Positions 1 through 5,920 of a stretch of DNA of 6,403 nucleotides are shown one piece after another (the first letter of the stretch is position 1; the number at the start of each line of letters is the position of its first letter). Below the pieces are notes generated by a model that made no database searches, was not told the DNA's origin, and was given only the letters and a program-made list of their open reading frames with translations. The DNA comes from Gammaproteobacteria bacterium (GTDB lineage Bacteria > Pseudomonadota > Gammaproteobacteria > Chromatiales > Chromatiaceae). The translations under genes and the position numbers were made by a program. Location of the stretch: the NCBI GenBank assembly GCA_019136395.1, contig JAGVUH010000105.1, positions 1 through 6,403 of the forward strand. The letters are read 5' to 3'.

Positions 1-842
1 TTGACCATGGGCCGCTGCCGGCGGTTGCTCAGGTCATGGATGGCATCGGCCAGCAACTCCTTGCCGGTGCCGGTCTCGCCGAGGAGCAGGACGGTGGCAT
101 CGGTCGGGGCGACTTGCGCGATCTCCTCCAGGACCCGGGTGAAGGCCGCGGAGCGACTCGCCAGGCCCTTTCCGGCGCCGGGGCCGACGGCATGGCGCAG
201 GTAATTGTTCTCCGCCTCCAGACGCTCCTTCAGGCGCGTGATCTCGGCAAGCGCGGCGGCGAGCTCGGCCTCGCGACGGCTGCGCACCAGGGCCTGGGCC
301 AACACCTCGCCGATGATCTTTAGCCGAATGATCAGATCCTCGGGCCAGGCTCGGGTGCGTTGGAAGGCGGTGAAGGTGATGACGCCGATGACCCGGCCGC
401 CAACCCGCAGCGGGATGCCCAGATTGGACTGCAAACCGATGCGCTCGCAATATTCAATCTCCACCTTAGCTTGTGGCGGCAAATTAGCCGGGATATTGGG
501 CAGGACGACCGTCCGGCCCGCCCTGAGCTCGCCAAAATACCAGGGCAGGGATGGGGCCGGGCCGAGCGGCGTTGCCTCAAAGCCATCGCGGGCCACCGAG
601 CACAGGACCTGGAAGGGACCCTCCGGGCCCATCAGCTCGCCAAAGCTACAGCGGTCGAAGCCGAGGAAGTCGATCAGCCGCCTCAGTGCGCCGGCGATCT
701 CATCAATCACCCGCTCGGCGGGGAGATCGGCGAATTGGGCGGACAGATCGCCGAGCAGACGCTCGAAGGCCAGCCGCTCGGCACAGGAGAAATCCTCGCT
801 ATCGCATCTTGGCAAATCTTGCGGGTCTGGCGTTGCGCTCAT
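1..842 (-). CDS. Sigma-54-dependent transcriptional activator, GAF plus AAA+ (partial, C-terminal part outside window)
   Basis: This is a bacterial enhancer-binding protein that would use ATP hydrolysis to open sigma-54 promoters in response to a signal sensed by its GAF domain. Reading the minus strand from ATG at 842 gives 280 codons with no stop before the window edge. Residues about 22-185 form a GAF domain (conserved core FGFDRCSFGEL near 60-70, ERIGLQSNLGIPL near 133-145, AWPEDL at 165-170). Residues about 186-218 are a charged helix likely to form a coiled coil (EAENNYLR). The AAA+ domain begins near 228 and has the Walker A motif GETGTGKE at 255-262. The GAFTGA loop, Walker B and Fis-type HTH should lie beyond the left edge. 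The start is the only in-frame ATG after the stop at 906-908; its ribosome binding site is weak. It is transcribed divergently from the DUF1704 gene, whose upstream region has a sigma-54 promoter, so that gene is the obvious target (inference). The ligand is unknown; the GAF domain is not clearly NorR-like. Confidence 0.9.
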   Translation of the reverse strand, partial: MSATPDPQDLPRCDSEDFSCAERLAFERLLGDLSAQFADLPAERVIDEIAGALRRLIDFLGFDRCSFGELMGPEGPFQVLCSVARDGFEATPLGPAPSLPWYFGELRAGRTVVLPNIPANLPPQAKVEIEYCERIGLQSNLGIPLRVGGRVIGVITFTAFQRTRAWPEDLIIRLKIIGEVLAQALVRSRREAELAAALAEITRLKERLEAENNYLRHAVGPGAGKGLASRSAAFTRVLEEIAQVAPTDATVLLLGETGTGKELLADAIHDLSNRRQRPMV

Positions 843-1020
843 CGAGTCATGGCCGTATCCAGGGGAAACATGTTCGACCGTCGGATGGGTGGATGGAGCA
901 AAACGCTACCATCGGCAAAGCAGGCAAACAAGGGTGTTAGCACGGGGCCAGCCAGTGCGACGCTGGGCCTGCGGGAGGTTGGGTTGGGGCCACGACGGCC
1001 CGCTCCGGACATCGTGGAAA

Positions 1021-1036
1021 CTCCGAAATATCGGAG
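1021..1036. promoter_or_regulatory. Perfect palindrome, candidate activator (enhancer) binding site
   Basis: CTCCGAAATATCGGAG has 6-bp arms (CTCCGA / TCGGAG) around an AT-rich 4-bp centre. A related half site, CTCCGG, starts 18 bp upstream at 1003. The palindrome centre lies about 105 bp upstream of the -24 element at 1133. Bacterial enhancer-binding proteins typically bind dyads at about this distance upstream of their sigma-54 promoters. Binding by the divergently encoded regulator is inference; the palindrome itself is directly seen. Confidence 0.5.
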
Positions 1037-1131
1037 AACCGTTCTGGCATTGTCGCGGCCCTTACCGCAACGGGTCCACTAAGCGGTTGAGTTCCTTTTG
1101 AAGGGTGAATCTGGGGGCGCTAGCGCTTGCC

Positions 1132-1147
1132 TGGCAGGCTTATTGCC
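1132..1147 (+). promoter_or_regulatory. Sigma-54 (-24/-12) promoter
   Basis: TGGCAGGCTTATTGCC matches the consensus TGGCACG-N4-TTGCW at 9 of the 11 core TGGCACG/TTGC positions or better: TGGCA, G and TTGC are kept with the exact spacing, C6 is G, and the last W is C. The invariant GG (1133-1134) and GC (1145-1146) are exactly 10 bp apart. Transcription would begin near 1157-1159 and read toward the SYLF remnant and the DUF1704 gene. The neighbouring divergent gene encodes a sigma-54 activator, which raises confidence well above a chance match. Confidence 0.7.
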
Positions 1148-1195
1148 TCTTGGCTGATAGTCCCACCGCGCCGGCCAGGTTTCGGCGCGCGCGGG

Positions 1196-1372
1196 AGCGA
1201 TGGCTGGGCAGTTGGCGTCGGCCCCAGCGTGGTGGTCATGGACGAAGGGATGGCCAGGACCACCACGACCGCCAAGGACGACATCTATGCCTTTATCTTC
1301 GGGCAGAAGGGGCTCATGGCCGGCCTGGGTATCCAGGGGTCCAGGATCACCCGGATGCAACCCAAGCCCTGA
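1196..1372 (+). pseudogene. 3' remnant of a SYLF-domain (YSC84/DUF500) lipid-binding protein gene
   Basis: The frame ending at TGA 1370-1372 encodes a sequence that matches the C-terminal end of bacterial SYLF-domain proteins as I know them: GWAVGVGPSVVVMDEGMAR, then TTTTAKDDIYAF, then GQKGLMAGLGIQGSRITR. Intact family members are roughly 180-200 residues with an N-terminal signal peptide or lipoprotein signal; only about the last 58 residues remain. The frame stays open back to a TTG at 1127, but that codon sits inside the sigma-54 promoter, and the residues before about 1196 (Arg/Pro-rich) do not look like the family. Internal GTG/ATG codons at 1229-1240 lack a good ribosome binding site. 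The well-kept C-terminus suggests a fairly recent deletion. The alternative, a functional short protein, is less likely. Confidence 0.7.
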
Positions 1373-1392
1373 AGGTTTCCGTCGACTGACAC

Positions 1393-1411
1393 GGATCGGC
1401 GACGCCGATCC
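1393..1411 (+). other. Perfect 8-bp hairpin just upstream of the DUF1704 ribosome binding site
   Basis: GGATCGGC-GAC-GCCGATCC is a perfect inverted repeat with a 3-nt loop. It lies 21 nt after the stop of the SYLF remnant and touches the Shine-Dalgarno AGGAAG (1412-1417) of the next gene. There is no T-run, so it is not a standard intrinsic terminator. It may be a leftover of the SYLF gene's terminator or a leader structure that affects translation or mRNA stability. The stem is seen; the function is not. Confidence 0.45.
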
Positions 1412-1422
1412 AGGAAGTTCTC

Positions 1423-2712
1423 ATGACCACCCCCCTCGAACGTGAGAAGGACCGCATCCGCGCCGTTACGGGCCTCCTCCATCAGGCCTGCAAGCCCATC
1501 CGCATCCTGCGGACCATCGACTGGGCTCCGGAGGTCAAGGCGGCCTTCCTGGCCGGTGGCTGCCGGGAACTACCGGAAGTCAGCTACCCCGCCTTTGACC
1601 CCGGGCCCAGCATCGCCGTTGTGCGGGAGGCGCGCCGCCAGATCGTGCCGGTGACGACCATCGATGTGTGGCTGGAGCGCCATGCCCACGACATCGAACT
1701 GGCGGCGCGGATGCTGGCCGCCGTCGGGACGCCGAGCTTCTTCGACTACGGCCGGCAGCTCTATGGGGAACCTTCCGCCCCCCTGCGCTATTCCGCCATC
1801 ACCCCCCTGGAGCTGGCGCAAAGCGTCCTCGACACCATCGCCCAACTGGATCAGGTCCAGATCCCGATTGCCCCCCCGGCCTGGCACGATGCCGAGGCGG
1901 TGGCGGCGGACCTGGAACGGGCGGTGCGGGCCCACTTTGGTGAGCAGGCCCCGGCGGTGGAACTGGTGGACCGCCTGTCGGCCAATGCCCTGGCGACGGC
2001 GTCGGCGATCCGTATCCGCCGCGGCGCCCGCTTCACCGACCGTGACTATACCCAGTTGCTGCACCATGAGGCCTACATCCACGTGGCGACCTCCCTCAAT
2101 GGCAAGGCCCAGACCGACCTGCCCCTGCTCGCCGCGGGCCATCCCGGTACCACCCGCACCCAGGAGGGGCTGGCGGTCTTCGCCGAGGTCATCAGCGGGG
2201 CGATCGAGCTGGACCGCATGCGGCGGCTGGCGGACCGGGTACTGGCGATCCAGATGGCCATCGAGGGGGCGGATTTTCTCCAGGTCCATGCCTTTTTCCT
2301 GGAACGGACCGGCGACCCCGATCAGGCCTTCGAGAACACCCGGCGGGTCTTCCGGGGTGGCGTCATCACGGGTGGGGCCCCCTTCTGCAAGGATCTGGTC
2401 TATCTCATGGGCCTGCTGCAGGTGAACTACTTCCTACACGCAGCCTTTGCCGCCGGGCGGGCCGACTGTCTGCGCCTCCTGTTCTGCGGCAAACTCAATC
2501 TGCTCGACATCCCCGCGCTATGCGAGCTCTACGCCATGGGTCTGTGCCGGGCGCCACGCTTCCTCCCGCCCTGGGTCAGCGACCCCCGCTATCTGCTCGC
2601 TCTGCTCACCTTCGCCGTCTTCACCAACCGGGTGAACCTGGGGCCATTGATCGAACTGGCGCGCAAGCTCCTGGATAGCGCGCCCCTGGTGCGGATGCCA
2701 GAATCTGAGTAA
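1423..2712 (+). CDS. DUF1704 / QEGLA-motif putative zinc metallopeptidase
   Basis: This 429-residue protein belongs to the DUF1704 family (bacterial members named 'flavohemoglobin expression-modulating QEGLA motif protein'), and its length is normal for the family. The defining features are visible: LLHHEAYIHVATSLNG contains HExxxH (H215, E216, H220), and TRTQEGLAVFAEV holds the QEGLA motif at 247-251. Eukaryotic relatives (MATCAP, KIAA0895L) are tyrosine carboxypeptidases with an HExxxH zinc site plus a downstream glutamate, so E248 is a plausible third ligand (inference). No signal peptide is seen, so it is probably cytoplasmic. The physiological substrate in bacteria is not known to me. 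The start at 1423 is supported by AGGAAG at 1412-1417, 5 nt away. A sigma-54 promoter lies about 280 bp upstream, next to a divergent activator gene, so expression is probably signal-dependent. It appears monocistronic: the next gene is 156 bp away. Confidence 0.9.
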   Translation: MTTPLEREKDRIRAVTGLLHQACKPIRILRTIDWAPEVKAAFLAGGCRELPEVSYPAFDPGPSIAVVREARRQIVPVTTIDVWLERHAHDIELAARMLAAVGTPSFFDYGRQLYGEPSAPLRYSAITPLELAQSVLDTIAQLDQVQIPIAPPAWHDAEAVAADLERAVRAHFGEQAPAVELVDRLSANALATASAIRIRRGARFTDRDYTQLLHHEAYIHVATSLNGKAQTDLPLLAAGHPGTTRTQEGLAVFAEVISGAIELDRMRRLADRVLAIQMAIEGADFLQVHAFFLERTGDPDQAFENTRRVFRGGVITGGAPFCKDLVYLMGLLQVNYFLHAAFAAGRADCLRLLFCGKLNLLDIPALCELYAMGLCRAPRFLPPWVSDPRYLLALLTFAVFTNRVNLGPLIELARKLLDSAPLVRMPESE

Positions 2713-2800
2713 TCCGCGGCTCCCCTCTCCTTAGCCCCAGGATCCTGCCGGGCGACTATGCTTATTTCATTATGACCGCTGGCCAACGCAGGGCCCGGCA

Positions 2801-2828
2801 CCGCGAAGGGGTTGATCGGCCCTCGCGG
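2801..2828 (+). terminator. Stem-loop between DUF1704 and membrane-protein genes
   Basis: The 5' arm CCGCGAAGGG pairs with the 3' arm CCCTCGCGG with one bulged A, giving a strong GC-rich stem around a 9-nt loop. It lies 88 nt after the stop of the DUF1704 gene and 40 nt before the start of the membrane-protein gene. There is no T-tract, so it could be a factor-assisted terminator or a leader hairpin of the next mRNA. A weak -10-like CATTAT at 2768-2773 sits just upstream, which would put the stem in the leader. Confidence 0.3.
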
Positions 2829-2868
2829 GGCCGTAGGTCCTGGCCCCCTTCTTGGAGGATGATCGCCC

Positions 2869-4059
2869 ATGACCCAGGTCCTGAATCTGGATAACGAGCC
2901 GGAATTTCAGCTCGGAGGCCCCGCCTACCGCCTCATGCAGCGGCTGGGGCTGATCCGGCCCGGCACACCATCCATCTTGCGCCGGTTCGTCGCCTTCCTG
3001 CTGCTCACCTGGGTGCCCCTGCTGATCCTGGCACTTATCGAGGGCAGTGCGCTGGGGCCGACACCGCAGGAGTCCTTGCTGTTTGATTTCGCGACCTACG
3101 CCCGCTTTTTCCTGGCCATCCCCCTGCTCTTCCTCTCCGAGGTGACCGTCGGTCCGCGCTTGCGGATGGCGGGGCGCCAATTCCTGGATGGCCACTTCAT
3201 TCGGGAGGATGATCTACCCGCCTTCGCGGCGGCGGTGGCGCGCATCCGCCAGCGGCGCGAGGCCCTCCTGCCCGAGGTGGTGATGGTCGGTCTCGCCTTT
3301 CTCGGTGCCTGGTTCCTCGCCATCGAAAGCTGGACCGCGACGGGGCCGGCCCTTACCTGGCGGTCGGGGGGGCCGGAGAGCCTGCTGGGACTCTCACTGG
3401 CGGGTTTGTGGTACTACCTGATCGCCGTGCCCCTCCTGCAGTTCTTCGTGTCCCGCTGGCTCTGGCGCCTGATCATCTGGAGCCTGTTCCTCTTCGAGTT
3501 GTCCCGGTTGGACCTCAGGCTGATCCCCACCCACCCGGATCGCGCCGCCGGCCTGGGATTTCTCGGCGGTGCCCACCTTTCCCTGGGCATCTTCCCCTTC
3601 GCCTTTAGTTGCGTCCTCAGCGCCAACCTGGCCTTCCAGATCTATTTCGGGGGCGCACCCATCGAGTCCTTCAAGCTCCTGTTCCTGGTCTACCTGGTGG
3701 TGATGGTGCTCCTCATCCTCGGCCCCCTGCTCATCTTTACCCCCAAACTCGCCAGGGCTCGGCGGCAGGGGATGCGGGAATACAGCCTTCTGGCCAACGA
3801 CTATAACCGCGCCTTTCACCAGAAGTGGGTGGTCGGGCCAGCCCCGGACGATGAACCCCTGCTGGGCAGCGGCGACATCCAATCCCTCGCCGACCTGGGC
3901 AACAGCTTTGGCTTCATCCGCGACATGAAGATCTTCCCCTTCAGCCAGCAGCAGATCCTGCAGATCGCGATCGTCGCCTCCCTACCTGGCCTCCCCCTCA
4001 TCTTCCTGGTGATGCCCGTGATGGAGCTGTTGAACCTGCTGGCGGGGGCGTTGCTATGA
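2869..4059 (+). CDS. Polytopic inner-membrane protein of unknown function
   Basis: I do not recognise a named family for this 396-residue protein, though similar uncharacterised membrane proteins occur in Proteobacteria. It has a short soluble N-terminus (1-38), then hydrophobic segments near 40-58, 79-95, 137-153, 172-195, 198-212, 235-257 and 268-290. A cytoplasmic-looking polar stretch follows (about 293-360, with ANDYNRAFHQKWV), and a last membrane segment near 366-390. A likely conserved signature is PTHPDRAAGLGFL (220-232), just after a basic/aromatic helix. No enzyme motif, transport motif or signal peptide is apparent. The start is supported by GGAGGA at 2854-2859. Flanking gaps of 156 and 223 bp suggest a single-gene transcript. 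Confidence 0.8.
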   Translation: MTQVLNLDNEPEFQLGGPAYRLMQRLGLIRPGTPSILRRFVAFLLLTWVPLLILALIEGSALGPTPQESLLFDFATYARFFLAIPLLFLSEVTVGPRLRMAGRQFLDGHFIREDDLPAFAAAVARIRQRREALLPEVVMVGLAFLGAWFLAIESWTATGPALTWRSGGPESLLGLSLAGLWYYLIAVPLLQFFVSRWLWRLIIWSLFLFELSRLDLRLIPTHPDRAAGLGFLGGAHLSLGIFPFAFSCVLSANLAFQIYFGGAPIESFKLLFLVYLVVMVLLILGPLLIFTPKLARARRQGMREYSLLANDYNRAFHQKWVVGPAPDDEPLLGSGDIQSLADLGNSFGFIRDMKIFPFSQQQILQIAIVASLPGLPLIFLVMPVMELLNLLAGALL

Positions 4060-4209
4060 CCGCAGCGGAGACTGTCTCGAAAGCCGGTTACCGCCGGGTG
4101 TGCTCCTTGGCCAGGCCGCCATTTACCCCGCGCACTTTCACCCTGTCGGCATCCTCCGCAAGATTCTGCCGCGGATGTCGGCCGGGATGAATTACGCTTT
4201 CTCTCTACA

Positions 4210-4245
4210 CTGATCAACGTTGGGGACTGCTTGCTACTTGATCAG
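4210..4245. promoter_or_regulatory. Inverted repeat upstream of the DUF2092 operon
   Basis: CTGATCAA (4210-4217) and TTGATCAG (4238-4245) are perfect 8-bp inverted copies separated by 20 bp, ending 37 bp before the start codon of the DUF2092 gene. The centre-to-centre distance is 28 bp, not a whole number of helical turns. A -10-like TACACT (4206-4211) overlaps the left arm, so a repressor could act here, but no good -35 is seen. Between the arms, GCTTGC can also pair with GCAAGC at 4251-4256. The rest of the 4060-4282 gap shows nothing I can support. Confidence 0.35.
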
Positions 4246-4282
4246 ATTCGGCAAGCCCCCAGTAACACCCTAGGAGACCTGA

Positions 4283-5197
4283 ATGATGCCCCTCGGAAGA
4301 TATTTCACCCTCTTGGCGCTGTTGGCTGGCGGCAGCCTGCCGGTCTGGAGCACGGCCGGAGCGGCCGTCCCAGGCCCGGCAGCGCCCGAGGCCACCGTCC
4401 AGGTGGCCATACCCCCGGCCGATCAGGCCATGCCACCGGCCGATCAGGCGCCGGCGGTGGCGCCCTTGGCCGCTCCCGATTCCTCTCAGATCGCGGCGGA
4501 GCCCGCGCTCGCCGTGGTCCCGCTGGTGGACGCGAAGGCGGATGCCATCCTGCGTGGGATGAGCGATTTCCTCGCCAGCCAGGCGCGCTTCCGGGTCCAT
4601 GTCCTGCGTACCCTGGACCTGGTGCTGGACAATGGTCAGAAGATCCAGGCCGACAGCAGCGCGGTGGTAACGGTCCAACGCCCCGATCGTCTGCGGGTTG
4701 CGCGCAAGGGGATCAATTCGGACCGTCTGGTCATTTTCGACGGTCAAACCTTGACCCTGGCGGGAAGCGATGGCCTTTACGCGACCGCCGCGGCCCCCGC
4801 CACCCTCGACGCCTTCCTCGACCGCGCCATCGAGCGGCTGGGGCTGGTTCCGCCCGGTGCCGACCTGCTGTATGCCAATCCCTACCAAGTCCTGACCGAG
4901 GACCTAGTGGAGTCTACTTATATCGGCCAGGCCCTGATCAATGGGGTCCGGTGCGATCACCTGGCCTTCCGCAACCGGTCCGTCGATTGGCAACTCTGGG
5001 TGGAGGCCGGACCCCGGCCTCTGCCCTGCAAGATGGCGGTCACCGCGCGGGAGACCGAACAGGCCCCGCAGTTCGTCGCCTACTACCGGGACTGGGACCT
5101 GCAGCCGGTCTTTGGGGCGGATGAGTTCAGCTTCACGCCACCCCCGGGGGCGACCAGGATCGACATTAGCAACGCCACGGCACTGACGGCACAATGA
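4283..5197 (+). CDS. DUF2092 exported periplasmic protein
   Basis: This 304-residue exported protein has the DUF2092 (COG3900) pattern. Residues 1-28 are a signal peptide (basic-hydrophobic start, likely cleavage after STAGA near 27-28). Residues 29-84 are an Ala/Pro-rich linker, and about 85-298 form the DUF2092 domain. Recognisable family blocks are LRGMSDFLASQARFRV (90-105), the DNGQKIQ turn (116-122), VQRPDRLRV (131-139), FDGQTLTL (152-159), NGVRCDHLAFR (220-230), VDWQLWVEAGPRPLP (234-248) and FSFTPPPGA (282-290). The family is periplasmic and, as I recall, related to the LolA/LolB-like beta-sheet fold, which suggests binding of a hydrophobic ligand; its actual role is unknown. C224 and C249 could form a disulfide. 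The start is supported by AGGAGA at 4272-4277, and the ATG codon is followed by a second one. The next gene begins 9 bp later, so the two form an operon. Confidence 0.88.
   Translation: MMPLGRYFTLLALLAGGSLPVWSTAGAAVPGPAAPEATVQVAIPPADQAMPPADQAPAVAPLAAPDSSQIAAEPALAVVPLVDAKADAILRGMSDFLASQARFRVHVLRTLDLVLDNGQKIQADSSAVVTVQRPDRLRVARKGINSDRLVIFDGQTLTLAGSDGLYATAAAPATLDAFLDRAIERLGLVPPGADLLYANPYQVLTEDLVESTYIGQALINGVRCDHLAFRNRSVDWQLWVEAGPRPLPCKMAVTARETEQAPQFVAYYRDWDLQPVFGADEFSFTPPPGATRIDISNATALTAQ
4409..4450 (+). repeat. 21-bp tandem duplication in the DUF2092 linker
   Basis: Two adjacent 21-bp units (4409-4429 and 4430-4450) match at 18 of 21 positions and encode IPPADQA and MPPADQA. The duplication is in frame and sits in the flexible Ala/Pro linker between the signal peptide and the folded domain, so it probably only changes spacer length. 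Confidence 0.8.
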
Positions 5198-5206
5198 GGA
5201 CCACCC

Positions 5207-5824
5207 ATGATGAAGATGTCTAACTTTGGCTCGCCCCTGGGCGGGCGTCATGGCCGGCTCGTCGGCCTTTTAGGTCTGGTTATGTGCGGCCTGGCGTTGC
5301 TGGTCTTGGCACCGGTGGAGGGCTGGGCCCGGGGGGATCACGGGGGCGGCGCGCGCGGTGCCAGATCGGTCCAGGCCACGGCCCCCAGTTCGGTACGGGC
5401 CAGCCGCGGCACGAGCGCCAGCGCTAGCCGAACCACGGGGGCAAGCCGCAACCTCAATGCCACTCAGAATGTCAATGCCAACCGCAACGTCAACATCAAT
5501 AAGGACGTGAACGTCAATCGCAACGTCAACGTCAATCGGGACGTTGATGTCCATCATTACTATGGCGGGGATTATCACAACGATTGGGACAATGCCGGGG
5601 CCTTCGTCGCCGGCGCGGTCGTCGGTGGCATCACGGGTGCGGCCATCGCCTCGGCCAGTCAGCCGGATACGGTGGTGGTCACCGCGGGCACCGTCGTCAC
5701 CACCCTGCCGAGTGGCTGTACCACGGCCATCATCAATGGCATCAGCTACCATCAGTGCGGCGGCGTTTACTACCGCCCGCAGTACAGTGGTAGCTCGGTG
5801 GTCTATGTGGTAGCGACCCCTTAG
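5207..5824 (+). CDS. Small secreted protein with Asn-rich hexapeptide repeats, glycine zipper and C-terminal Cys module
   Basis: This 205-residue exported protein has no named family that I can give with certainty. Residues 1-41 look like a long signal peptide (hydrophobic core 18-35, WA at 40-41 before the mature start). A Ser/Ala/Arg-rich low-complexity stretch (about 49-79) follows, then six hexads of Asn-Val type (80-115), HHYYGGDYHNDWD (116-128), and a hydrophobic glycine-zipper segment 131-150 (G136, G140, G144 in GxxxGxxxG spacing). The C-terminal module 168-205 has PSGCTTAIINGISYHQCGG, with C171 and C184, followed by Tyr-rich strands. Similar C-terminal modules occur in uncharacterised proteins encoded beside DUF2092 genes, in my recollection. 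The start is supported by TGAGGA at 5195-5200, which overlaps the upstream stop codon, so it is translationally close-linked to the DUF2092 gene. The location is probably periplasmic or outer-membrane-associated (inference). Confidence 0.85.
   Translation: MMKMSNFGSPLGGRHGRLVGLLGLVMCGLALLVLAPVEGWARGDHGGGARGARSVQATAPSSVRASRGTSASASRTTGASRNLNATQNVNANRNVNINKDVNVNRNVNVNRDVDVHHYYGGDYHNDWDNAGAFVAGAVVGGITGAAIASASQPDTVVVTAGTVVTTLPSGCTTAIINGISYHQCGGVYYRPQYSGSSVVYVVATP
5444..5551 (+). repeat. Six 18-bp units encoding Asn-rich hexapeptides
   Basis: Residues 80-115 read as SRNLNA, TQNVNA, NRNVNI, NKDVNV, NRNVNV, NRDVDV, giving the consensus N-[RK]-[ND]-V-N-[VI]. The later units are the most alike at DNA level, with AACGTCAACGTCAATCG recurring, so the array probably grew by recent duplication. 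Alternating polar and Val/Ile residues would suit a regular beta structure with an Asn/Arg face. The Asp-rich last unit caps the array. Confidence 0.85.
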
Positions 5825-5841
5825 CCCTCTAGCGCGCTTGC

Positions 5842-5859
5842 CGCGAGCCGCGGCTCGCG
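5842..5859 (+). terminator. Perfect 18-bp GC palindrome after the DUF2092 operon
   Basis: CGCGAGCCGCGGCTCGCG is self-complementary over its full length and would form a stem of at least 7 bp with a CGCG loop. It lies 18 bp beyond the stop of the secreted-protein gene, where a terminator is expected. The following bases (CCGGCTTGATTTCC) have only a weak T-rich stretch, so an intrinsic terminator is plausible but not certain. Confidence 0.45.
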
Positions 5860-5920
5860 CCGGCTTGATTTCCAGCGCCTGATGCGCTCGACAAAAACTG
5901 GGCCAGCCAGGGCCCGCACG

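Larger units (their letters stand above)
843..1195. other. Divergent intergenic control region
   Basis: No protein gene can be supported here. Frames open across this stretch are continuations of antisense frames over the regulator and have no family resemblance. It holds the start region of the minus-strand regulator, an 8-bp palindrome AACATGTT at 867-874, a 16-bp palindrome at 1021-1036, a 10-bp palindrome GCGCTAGCGC at 1117-1126 and a sigma-54 promoter at 1132-1147. I found no convincing sigma-70 promoter for the regulator gene; TTGTTT/TAGCGT on the minus strand is a poor match. The left edge of the SYLF gene remnant lies near 1196. Confidence 0.6.

Noticed and set aside
1045..1059. Second GG-N10-GC pair (TGGCATTGTCGCGGC) as another sigma-54 promoter
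   Set aside because: The -12 side is CGGC instead of TTGC. It matches only the minimal dinucleotides, which are common in GC-rich DNA.
205..1101. Long open frame on the plus strand opposite the regulator (about 298 codons), with further overlapping open frames at 360-1082 and 551-940
   Set aside because: Ser/Arg-rich translations without family features. The minus-strand reading gives clear GAF and Walker A motifs, so these are GC-driven shadows.
1570..2289. Minus-strand open frame of 239 codons inside the DUF1704 gene
   Set aside because: It is the antisense of a confidently assigned gene, has a biased Arg/Gly/His composition, and lacks a recognisable domain.
2840..2855. TGGCCCCCTTCTTGGA as a -24/-12 element before the membrane-protein gene
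   Set aside because: The invariant GC at -12 is GG, and it overlaps the ribosome binding site, leaving no room for a transcript leader.
4056..4190. Small frame of 44 codons starting in an ATGA overlap with the membrane-protein stop
   Set aside because: Poor ribosome binding site, Arg/Ser-rich composition, no hydrophobic segment or motif. The overlap alone is weak evidence.
4231..5124. Alternative plus-strand open frame of 297 codons across the DUF2092 gene
   Set aside because: Its translation is Gly/Arg/Pro-rich low complexity, while the other frame gives a signal peptide and DUF2092 blocks with a good ribosome binding site.
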